Source: Clostridiales bacterium (GTDB taxonomy: Bacteria; Bacillota; Dehalobacteriia; UBA4068). Taken from it: a stretch of DNA of 6,840 bases. The notes below the pieces were generated by a model, which saw nothing but the letters and a program-made list of their open reading frames with translations, searched no databases and was not told the origin of the DNA. Position numbers and translations under genes: made by a program. Of this stretch, positions 1 to 4,013 are shown piece by piece. The stretch spans positions 1-6,840 of the forward strand of contig WRDJ01000039.1 in NCBI GenBank assembly GCA_009783495.1, given 5' to 3'. How positions within the stretch are numbered: position 1 is the first letter of the stretch; each line of letters starts with the position of its first letter.

Positions 1-80
1 CTATTCCAAGGAGCGATGACACAGCATGGCGGAAAATCGGCCAAAAGATGACCGTTGAACGGTAGTGTTAACACGCCCTA
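1..80. mobile_element. Possible terminal segment of an insertion sequence, cut by the window edge
   Basis: Two perfect dyads sit almost back to back: ACCGTTGAACGGT (51-63) and GTGTTAACAC (65-74), followed by GCCCTAG (75-81). Read from the gene side on the minus strand this gives CTAG then GGGCGTGTTAACAC, which has the look of an IS terminal inverted repeat next to a CTAG/TA-type target. No transposase is visible in 1-67, only stop-interrupted short frames. The IS reading rests on the look of the end and on a neighbouring small gene whose last codons run into it. An operator or hairpin of chromosomal origin is the alternative. No family is assigned. Confidence 0.3.
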
Positions 81-211
81 GTTTCTTCCCCGCACTCGTA
101 CCCGCTTTCAAGATAGGCTTCCTCAGTCTGCTGTTGCGCCTCCTGAAGCAAACGGATAGCGTCGCTGATTTTGTTGAACAAACGGAAATACATGGCTTCA
201 TAATCCGGCAC
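68..211 (-). CDS. Small hypothetical protein (47 aa), possibly 3'-truncated
   Basis: Starts at GTG 211, six bases after a near-ideal site AGGAGGG, and ends at TAA 68-70. The 47-residue product begins VPDYEAMYFRLFNKISDAIR and continues with a Gln/Glu-rich amphipathic helix (roughly residues 15-37, LLQEAQQQTEEAYLESG). No signal peptide or membrane segment is seen. From memory, short proteins with a Y-x-x-(M/L)-Y-x-x-L-F-N-x-(I/V)-(T/S)-D-A-I pattern recur in Bacillota, often as lone genes near HTH regulators and prophage-like DNA; I know no function. The last residues TRAC and the stop codon fall in the palindromic sequence GTGTTAACAC, so the natural C-terminus may have been replaced by an inserted element. 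It diverges from the downstream XRE gene across a 112-base control region. An overlapping longer frame starting at 201 lacks a ribosome site and is not favoured. Confidence 0.65.
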   Translation of the reverse strand: MPDYEAMYFRLFNKISDAIRLLQEAQQQTEEAYLESGYECGEETRAC

Positions 212-249
212 TTTTATCCCTCCTTAAAATTTAATTTAAAATCCCGCCT

Positions 250-300
250 TGGTCTATATATCGTCCGCATGAAATTTCGGACAATGCTAATCTTAGACCA
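250..300. promoter_or_regulatory. Nested inverted repeats, candidate operator between divergent genes
   Basis: Outer arms TGGTCTA (250-256) and TAGACCA (294-300) are perfect reverse complements. Inner arms GTCCG (263-267) and CGGAC (278-282) are also perfect, around GAAATTTC (271-278). The structure fills the space between the minus-strand 47-aa gene and the plus-strand XRE gene and overlaps the candidate promoter. An HTH-regulator operator is the natural reading, with autoregulation by the adjacent XRE protein as inference. It could also fold as a cruciform or an RNA hairpin. Confidence 0.4.
255..284 (-). promoter_or_regulatory. Candidate sigma-A promoter for the 47-aa gene
   Basis: On the minus strand TTGTCC (284-279) is followed after 18 bases by TATATA (260-255). 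Initiation would fall near 248, giving a leader of about 37 bases before GTG 211. Both boxes match consensus only 4 of 6, so this is a modest call. The boxes lie inside nested inverted repeats that could be an operator. Confidence 0.35.
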
Positions 301-323
301 TATAAAGGCTAAGGAGGGTTTTT

Positions 324-566
324 ATGTCCATCACAACTGCGGTAAGGGAGCGTCTGACAACGCTGTGCAAAAAGCGCGGCTTGACCATTCACGCACTGGC
401 GCATATTTCCGGGGTCCATCCGTCAACGGTGAAGGGCATCGTCAACGGAGCGAACCAAGCTCCCGGCATCGTCACTTTGAAAAAGCTCTGCGACGGCCTG
501 GATATTTCCATTTGTGAATTTTTTGACGCCGAAGTCTTTCGCAATCTGGAGCGGGAAATCGAGTGA
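324..566 (+). CDS. XRE-family helix-turn-helix regulator (copy 1)
   Basis: An 80-residue, single-domain DNA-binding protein starting at ATG 324 after a strong site (AAGGAGGG, 311-318). The XRE/Cro fold spans about residues 5-68: helix 1 (TAVRERLTTLCKKRG), the helix-turn-helix at about 21-43 (TIHALAHISGVHPSTVKGIV), then TLKKLCDGLDISICEFF as the fourth and fifth helices. The acidic tail (FRNLEREIE) has no recognisable effector domain. The length and architecture are those of Cro-like or SinR-type minimal regulators. The next gene on the same strand is a paralogue; from residue 47 to the end the two are nearly identical, while the recognition helices differ. It probably acts as a repressor on local operators such as the dyads just upstream, but no target is shown by sequence. 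An antitoxin role is not supported because the only toxin here is convergent. Confidence 0.88.
   Translation: MSITTAVRERLTTLCKKRGLTIHALAHISGVHPSTVKGIVNGANQAPGIVTLKKLCDGLDISICEFFDAEVFRNLEREIE
477..514 (+). repeat. 38-bp perfect direct repeat, copy 1 (shared by the two XRE genes)
   Basis: These 38 bases, encoding LKKLCDGLDISIC, are identical to 840-877 in the second XRE gene, even at third codon positions. Flanking coding sequence on both sides differs freely, including many synonymous changes. Confidence 0.85.
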
Positions 567-686
567 ATAAACTTAGCCCAACCACATAATAAAGCAAGTC
601 TTGATAAATGTCAAGGATAAACCGTTAATAGAATAAAAAAAGATATGCTACCCTTTTCCTGACAATATTGCGTTAGGAGTGGTAGA
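567..686 (+). promoter_or_regulatory. AT-rich spacer between the XRE genes, possible weak promoter
   Basis: The 120-base spacer is AT-rich and holds TTGATA (601-606) followed by TTAATA (625-630) at 18-base spacing, which could drive the second XRE gene. It ends in the site AGGAGTGG just before ATG 687. No terminator-like hairpin follows the first gene, so the two may also be co-transcribed. Confidence 0.3.
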
Positions 687-929
687 ATGAACATCACAGA
701 AGCGGTGGCAGACAGAATTTTAGAGCTTTGCGGTAAAAGAAATATAACAGTCAATATGTTAAGCACCCTGTCGGCGGTCAGCCAATCAACCGTAAGCGAT
801 ATTATAAACGGCAGGAGCCGAAATCCCGGCATAGTTACATTGAAAAAGCTCTGCGACGGCCTGGATATTTCCATTTGCGAATTTTTCAACACCGGAGTTT
901 TCCGCAGCCTGGAACAGGAAATCGAATAA
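687..929 (+). CDS. XRE-family helix-turn-helix regulator (copy 2)
   Basis: An 80-residue paralogue of the preceding gene, starting at ATG 687 after TTAGGAGTGG. The helix-turn-helix covers about residues 21-43 (TVNMLSTLSAVSQSTVSDII). It is followed by the same TLKKLCDGLDISICEFF block and a similar acidic tail (FRSLEQEIE). Roughly half of the first 45 residues differ from copy 1, and the N-terminal coding DNA is more AT-rich, while the C-terminal half is almost the same at DNA level. This pattern fits duplication followed by divergence of DNA specificity with local gene conversion, or recombination between two imported alleles. A strong terminator lies 8 bases after the stop codon. Target and inducing signal are unknown. 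Confidence 0.87.
   Translation: MNITEAVADRILELCGKRNITVNMLSTLSAVSQSTVSDIINGRSRNPGIVTLKKLCDGLDISICEFFNTGVFRSLEQEIE
840..877 (+). repeat. 38-bp perfect direct repeat, copy 2
   Basis: Identical to 477-514 and at the same codon positions of the second XRE gene. The first mismatches on either side are synonymous (ACT/ACA before, TGT/TGC after). Confidence 0.85.
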
Positions 930-937
930 AGCTACAA

Positions 938-961
938 AAAAGCTCCCGAATGGGAGCTTTT
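938..961 (+). terminator. Intrinsic terminator after XRE copy 2, probably bidirectional
   Basis: A perfect 10-base-pair stem AAAAGCTCCC (938-947) / GGGAGCTTTT (952-961) closes a GAAT loop. On the plus strand the T-run is short (TTTT at 958-961). On the minus strand the hairpin is followed by a run of T (complement of A 936-941). It sits between the convergent XRE and mazF genes, so it can end both transcripts. Confidence 0.85.
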
Positions 962-978
962 CGCGGGACTATGTTTTC

Positions 979-1323
979 TTATATGATCAACCCTATGCTG
1001 ACGGCCAAGCCCTTTTCCACCTTGCTCATGGTGCCTTTGTCTAACTCGGCCACCTTGTGCTGCAAGCGGGCCTTGTCAATGGTGCGTACCTGTTCGGCCA
1101 GCACCACTGAATCCCGCTCCAGCCCGCTTTCCTGCCGGGAAAGCTCAATGTGGGTCGGCAGGCGCGCCTTGTTGATCTGCGAGGTGATGGCCAACACGAT
1201 GGTGGTGGGGCTATATTGGTTGCCCACGTCGTTCTGCACAATCAAAACCGGGCGGATGCCCCCCTGTTCCGAGCCCTGCACTGGGCTGAGCTGCGCGAAA
1301 TATATGTCTCCTCTTTTCAACAC
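979..1323 (-). CDS. mazF: MazF/EndoA endoribonuclease toxin
   Basis: A 114-residue PemK/MazF-family mRNA interferase, full length for the Bacillus subtilis EndoA (NdoA) type. This family cuts single-stranded mRNA at short motifs (UACAU for the B. subtilis enzyme; the specificity here is not readable from sequence). Seen: KRGDIYFAQLSPVQGSEQGG at residues 3-22, then IRPVLIVQNDVGNQYSPTT. Arg24 and Thr47 match the catalytic Arg25/Thr48 of B. subtilis MazF and Ser18 matches Ser19. LPTHIEL and ERDSVVLAEQVRTIDKARL follow as in the family, so the enzyme looks intact. The start is GTG at 1323, six bases after GGAGGG (1335-1330); a TTG follows immediately. The cognate antitoxin lies 73 bases upstream rather than overlapping or abutting as usual, with a hairpin between. 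Its end faces the XRE pair across a shared terminator. Confidence 0.96.
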   Translation of the reverse strand: MLKRGDIYFAQLSPVQGSEQGGIRPVLIVQNDVGNQYSPTTIVLAITSQINKARLPTHIELSRQESGLERDSVVLAEQVRTIDKARLQHKVAELDKGTMSKVEKGLAVSIGLII

Positions 1324-1359
1324 ATCAATCCCTCCGCAATAAAACGCTGAGCATTAATA

Positions 1360-1377
1360 GGTTCTATTGCAAAGTTT
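1360..1377. other. IS6-family-like terminal inverted repeat, solitary
   Basis: GGTTCTATTGCAAAGTTT differs by one base from the terminal sequence GGTTCTGTTGCAAAGTTT that I recall for IS6-family elements such as IS1216 and IS257. No transposase and no opposing inverted repeat occur in the window. It lies in the spacer between antitoxin and toxin. It may be a scar of a lost insertion or a coincidence. It also contains the small dyad GCAAAGTTTGC (1369-1379). Confidence 0.35.
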
Positions 1378-1381
1378 GCCC

Positions 1382-1410
1382 AAAAAAAGGGAGATATTAT
1401 TCTCCCTTTT
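1382..1410 (-). terminator. Terminator-like hairpin between antitoxin and toxin genes
   Basis: On the minus strand AAAAGGGAGA (1410-1401) pairs perfectly with TCTCCCTTTT (1394-1385) around a six-base loop, and the T-run extends to 1382. The antitoxin stop codon (1399-1397) is in the loop. Its form is that of a Rho-independent terminator, placed to cut most transcripts after the antitoxin and before mazF. The plus strand also ends in a T-rich stretch, so it could work both ways. Confidence 0.7.
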
Positions 1411-1570
1411 CCTCTTTTTTCAAATTTTCAGTAATAAATTTTTCGGCAAGTATTTTTTCTGCCTCTTCTTCCAGGGCAAAGAACTCACCGGCGATCTCCA
1501 GATTAAGAGCCGCCATTTCGGCATAACCTTGCGCGGCTTCTTCCTTGCTCCAAACACGGTCTTGGCTCAT
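1397..1570 (-). CDS. EndoAI/MazE-type antitoxin, toxin-binding half only
   Basis: A 57-residue acidic protein starting at ATG 1570, directly after the strong site GGAGGTG. Residues 15-38 (GYAEMAALNLEIAGE, then FFALEEEAE) align with the C-terminal toxin-neutralising segment of B. subtilis EndoAI (GYMEMAKINLNISSE, then AHFAECEAE): shared G-Y-x-E-M-A-x-x-N-L-x-I-x-x-E and E-x-E-A-E. In EndoAI this segment wraps around MazF. The N-terminal ribbon-helix-helix DNA-binding and dimerisation domain (about 45 residues) is missing. No frame upstream encodes it, and the likely promoter leaves only a 76-base leader. It should neutralise the MazF encoded next to it but not bind DNA by itself. Upstream in-frame ATG 1681 would give 94 residues but has no ribosome site and lies within the promoter. 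The basic/acidic C-terminus NLKKEEKGE overlaps a hairpin. A diverged antitoxin with a different partner is less likely given the adjacent MazF. Confidence 0.8.
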   Translation of the reverse strand: MSQDRVWSKEEAAQGYAEMAALNLEIAGEFFALEEEAEKILAEKFITENLKKEEKGE

Positions 1571-1652
1571 AATATCCACCTCCAACCCCTCGCGTGGGCG
1601 TTTTAGGGCCGTGAATACAAGCTCTCCGCCGGCCGCTTTTCTCTTTGACCCT

Positions 1653-1681
1653 ATGATACGACAAAATCCGCTTTTGCTCAA
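1653..1681 (-). promoter_or_regulatory. Candidate sigma-A promoter of the antitoxin-toxin unit
   Basis: On the minus strand TTGAGC (1681-1676) and TATCAT (1658-1653) are separated by exactly 17 bases. The -10 box matches consensus 5 of 6 and the -35 box 4 of 6. Two perfect TTGACA hexamers occur just upstream (1698-1693 and 1717-1712) but lack a -10 partner at normal spacing. Initiation near 1646 would give a leader of about 76 bases. Confidence 0.5.
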
Positions 1682-1717
1682 GACAAAGATTTTGTCAAAC
1701 GCGGCTTATTTTGTCAA
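1660..1717. promoter_or_regulatory. Cluster of GACAAA / TTTGTC half-sites over the antitoxin promoter
   Basis: GACAAA occurs at 1660-1665 and 1682-1687; its reverse complement TTTGTC at 1691-1696 and 1710-1715. GACAAAATC (1660-1668) and GATTTTGTC (1688-1696) form a perfect 9-base inverted repeat. GACAAA-GAT-TTTGTC (1682-1696) forms a tight dyad, and TTTTGTCAA is directly repeated (1690-1698, 1709-1717). The sites overlap or flank the -35 box, as expected for a repressor operator. Confidence 0.45.
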
Positions 1718-1847
1718 GAAGAACGAAGAAAAAGCAGCTTATAAAAAAATTCCGCGTTTCCATCCAGAAAGCTCCATGAGGGAGACGTTTCCGCTCACCT
1801 CTAACCCCTCTAAAATTATCCCTTTACCGAATAAACATTGCGTATGC

Positions 1848-1866
1848 GGGCGATCAATGATCACCC
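1848..1866. promoter_or_regulatory. 19-bp dyad, possible protein-binding site
   Basis: GGGCGATCAATGATCACCC is a near-perfect dyad: 8 of 9 arm positions pair around a central A, with a perfect GATCA/TGATC core. It lies in AT-rich DNA with no assigned promoter, so its role is open. Confidence 0.3.
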
Positions 1867-1916
1867 CTATATTATTAGCCGCAAAATTTAATCGGCATTT
1901 CAATAACTTTCTCCCA

Positions 1917-1944
1917 GGGGGCAGGGGACGGGGTAAAACAGGGG
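1917..1944 (+). other. Putative G-quadruplex motif
   Basis: Four G-tracts of 5, 4, 4 and 4 bases (1917-1921, 1924-1927, 1930-1933, 1941-1944) are joined by loops of 2, 2 and 7 bases, with further tracts at 1955-1959 and 1964-1966. This meets the usual sequence rule for an intramolecular quadruplex. The G-rich strand is the template for leftward transcription leaving nnrE/D. Confidence 0.5.
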
Positions 1945-2004
1945 CCAGAAGTCAGGGGGAAGAGGGCAGAAAGCGGCCGGGCCGCAGACGCGACCCGGGG
2001 CCCT

Positions 2005-2024
2005 CGCAAAGCCAAGGCTTTGCG
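2005..2024. repeat. Perfect 9-bp inverted repeat (hairpin) downstream of nnrE/D
   Basis: CGCAAAGCC (2005-2013) and GGCTTTGCG (2016-2024) flank AA. It lies 20 bases beyond the nnrE/D stop codon on the minus strand, but no T-run follows, so it is not a standard intrinsic terminator. It may protect the 3' end of the message or be a dispersed palindromic element. Confidence 0.45.
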
Positions 2025-2043
2025 GCAGGACGCGATGCCGGTT

Positions 2044-3594
2044 TTAGTGACAGTCGGCGAGCGTTTTCAGCGCGGCCGGAATGTTTTCTATGATATCCCT
2101 GGCAATCAGGCCGCGCTCTGTCTTTTGCGCCGCCGCCAGGTCTCCGGCTTTGCCGTGCAGGTAAACAGCCACGGCGGCCGCCGCCTGCTCGGGCAGTCTT
2201 TGCGCCAGAAAGGCGCCGGTCAAGCCGCTTAAAACGTCGCCGCTGCCGGCCGTGGCCATGCCTGGATTGCCGCTGCCGTTGATGAAAACGCGTCCTTCCG
2301 GGGAGGCGATCACGGTGGCGGCGCCCTTCAGCACCAGCACCACGTTCCACTCTTTGGCGAAGGAAAGGGCGGCGGCTACGCGGTCTTTGCGGATCTGCGC
2401 CACGGTGAGACCGGCAAGGTGCGCCAGCTCTCCTTCATGCGGCGTGAAAATCAGCGGCGTCTTGAGCGCGGAAATGGCTTCCCGGCAATCTGTCAGGGCA
2501 AAGAGCGCGTCGGCGTCCACCACGGCGGGGCATTTGAGGCGGGGCAAAAGCTCGCGCACCAGCCGCACGGTTTCTTCCCCGCGCGAGAGCCCCGGCCCGA
2601 TGATCAGGGCATCCGCCGCAAATGCCTTGATTTTTTCCAGCGCCCGGAGGGAAAGCCCGCCCTCTTCGGTTTGCGGCAGGGGCAGCAGCATGGTTTCATT
2701 GGCGGAAGCGGCGAAAGCGGGGCAAAGGCCCTCCGGCAGGCCCGCGGTGAGCAGGCCCAGCCCGCCGCGCAAAGCGGCGCGGGCGGCGAGGGTGGCCGCC
2801 CCCGGCATATTGCGCGAACCGGCAAGCAAAAGTGCGTGGCCGAAATTGCCCTTATGGCTTTCTTTGGCGCGCGCCGGCAGCCAGAGGCGGCAAATCTCGT
2901 CGTCCGTCAATTCGAACTTGGAGGAAACATATTCAAGCACCCCCTGGGGCAGGGAAATATCCGCCACCACCAGCTTCCCGGTATAAGGCGCGGCGGCGGG
3001 CATGGCGAGGCCCAACTTGCAGAAGCCGAAGGTCACGGTCAGCGCGGCTTCCACGGCGGCAGGCAGGGGCCGGCCGGTGCGCGCGCAGAGGCCGGAGGGA
3101 ATATCCACCGCCACCACCTTTTTACGCCCTGCGTTGATGGCTTTGATCACGGAAAGAGCGAGGGCGTTAAGAGAGCCGGAAAGCCCGGCGCCGATAATGG
3201 CGTCTATCACGACGTCGGCGCTGTAGATGGCCAGACGCAGCAGGTTGATTTGCTGGGCGTCCCTGATGACCTGCGGGGTGAGCCCCAAATTGCAGATAAT
3301 GCGGTAATTGGTCAGGGCGTCGTCCTTCAGACCCTCTTCCTCGGCCAGCAGAAAAACGCGCACCTCCGCGCCTCGGTTGAAGAGGTGGCGGGCAATGGCA
3401 AAGCCGTCGCCGCCGTTATTGCCGCCGCCGCAAAAGACCACCGCGCGCGCACCCTTGAGTTCTCCCAGCAAAAGGCGCGTCTGCTCAACAACGCCCAAAG
3501 CCGCGTTTTCCATCAGCACGATGCCGGGTATGCCGAAATGCTTGCTTGCGGCCTCATCTGCCGCGCGCATTTCTTCCCCTGTCAAAAGTCTCAT
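2044..3594 (-). CDS. nnr: Bifunctional NAD(P)H-hydrate epimerase / ADP-dependent NAD(P)H-hydrate dehydratase
   Basis: A 516-residue fusion, normal length for the bacterial NnrE-NnrD (YjeF) enzyme. It repairs NAD(P)H that has been hydrated by heat, acid or GAPDH side activity. The N-terminal YjeF_N domain (about 1-220) interconverts R and S forms; the C-terminal ribokinase-like domain (about 235-510) dehydrates S-NAD(P)HX using ADP. Seen in order: NNGGDG at 59-64 (nucleotide loop), DAIIGAGL 131-138, DIPSGL 164-169; then KGNFGHALLLAGS 248-260, GPGLSR 333-338, VDADAL 359-364, TPHEGEL 384-390 and NPGMATAGSGDVLSG 443-457 with the likely catalytic Asp453. All key motifs of both halves are present. 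The start ATG 3594 follows AAGGAGGG and lies 15 bases after acpS, so they are co-transcribed. Being next to acpS and mazF is common in Bacillota. The long open frame on the opposite strand is a GC-driven shadow. Confidence 0.97.
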   Translation of the reverse strand: MRLLTGEEMRAADEAASKHFGIPGIVLMENAALGVVEQTRLLLGELKGARAVVFCGGGNNGGDGFAIARHLFNRGAEVRVFLLAEEEGLKDDALTNYRIICNLGLTPQVIRDAQQINLLRLAIYSADVVIDAIIGAGLSGSLNALALSVIKAINAGRKKVVAVDIPSGLCARTGRPLPAAVEAALTVTFGFCKLGLAMPAAAPYTGKLVVADISLPQGVLEYVSSKFELTDDEICRLWLPARAKESHKGNFGHALLLAGSRNMPGAATLAARAALRGGLGLLTAGLPEGLCPAFAASANETMLLPLPQTEEGGLSLRALEKIKAFAADALIIGPGLSRGEETVRLVRELLPRLKCPAVVDADALFALTDCREAISALKTPLIFTPHEGELAHLAGLTVAQIRKDRVAAALSFAKEWNVVLVLKGAATVIASPEGRVFINGSGNPGMATAGSGDVLSGLTGAFLAQRLPEQAAAAVAVYLHGKAGDLAAAQKTERGLIARDIIENIPAALKTLADCH

Positions 3595-3609
3595 CTCGAA
3601 CCCTCCTTT

Positions 3610-3990
3610 TTATTTCTCCGAACTTTGAGCCAAAGCATAGGCCAGCGCCATATCCCGGCTGTGCGAAAGGCTTACGCGCACGTCGGCGGCCCCAACCTCG
3701 GCGGCCAAGGCGGCCAAAGCGCCGTGCAAAGTCACCTGCGGGCTCCCTCCCGGGGCATTGGTGATCTCCACATCATGCCAGCTGAAAGTCTGTCCCTGGC
3801 GGGCGAATACCTTATAAACCGCTTCTTTCGCGGCGAAACGCACCGCCAAGGAAGGATAGGGGTCGGCCTTCTTCAGGCAATAATCCAGCTCCGCCCCGGT
3901 GAAAAGCCGCCGCAAAATCCGCGGGTTACGCAGGGCCGTTTGCTTGAAACGGGAAATTTCGATGATGTCGGTTCCGATGCCGTAGATCAT
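3610..3990 (-). CDS. acpS: Holo-[acyl-carrier-protein] synthase
   Basis: A 126-residue protein, the usual AcpS length. AcpS moves 4'-phosphopantetheine from coenzyme A to a serine of apo acyl carrier protein in the cytoplasm, which switches on fatty acid synthesis. The signature GIGTDIIEISRF is at residues 4-15, with Asp8 as Mg ligand. RFAAKEAVYKVF at 51-62 holds the second metal ligand Glu56 and the conserved lysine. The C-terminal RVSLSHSRDMALAYAL is typical. AcpS works as a trimer; nothing in the sequence speaks against that. The start ATG 3990 follows AAAAAGGAGG at good spacing. It sits 23 bases after the small membrane-protein gene and 15 bases before nnrE/D, in one operon. No anomalies are seen. 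Confidence 0.97.
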   Translation of the reverse strand: MIYGIGTDIIEISRFKQTALRNPRILRRLFTGAELDYCLKKADPYPSLAVRFAAKEAVYKVFARQGQTFSWHDVEITNAPGGSPQVTLHGALAALAAEVGAADVRVSLSHSRDMALAYALAQSSEK

Positions 3991-4013
3991 ATCTGTTCCT
4001 CCTTTTTGCGCGG

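Larger units (their letters stand above)
1571..2043. other. Long intergenic region between nnrE/D and the antitoxin gene
   Basis: No credible gene is seen in these 473 bases on either strand. From the antitoxin side it holds a 76-base leader, a sigma-A-like promoter, a cluster of GACAAA/TTTGTC half-sites, an AT-rich stretch (about 1735-1905) with a 19-base dyad, a G-rich tract, and a GC-rich end with a perfect hairpin just past the nnrE/D stop. The separate promoter argues that the toxin-antitoxin pair is its own transcription unit and not simply the tail of the acpS operon. Confidence 0.6.

Noticed and set aside
1..201. 66-codon frame on the minus strand
   Set aside because: It overlaps the 47-aa gene in another frame, has no ribosome site, and its Cys/Arg/Ser-rich translation has no recognisable pattern.
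477..877. CRISPR-like repeat pair
   Set aside because: The two 38-base copies are 363 bases apart and both lie at the same codon positions in paralogous genes, so they reflect gene duplication.
324..1323. XRE proteins as the antitoxin for MazF
   Set aside because: They are convergent with mazF and separated by a terminator, and a recognisable EndoAI-type antitoxin is on the mazF side.
1397..1681. 94-residue form of the antitoxin
   Set aside because: Its ATG at 1681 lies in the -35 box of the likely promoter and has no ribosome site, while ATG 1570 follows GGAGGTG. The extra residues do not resemble a ribbon-helix-helix domain.
1740..1799. Tiny minus-strand frame starting at a GTG after AGAGG, 19 codons
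   Set aside because: The ribosome site is weak and too close to the start, and no resemblance to known leader peptides is seen.
1545..2093. 182-codon frame on the plus strand through the intergenic region
   Set aside because: No ribosome site, low-complexity arginine-rich translation at the GC-rich end, and it conflicts with the antitoxin promoter and leader.
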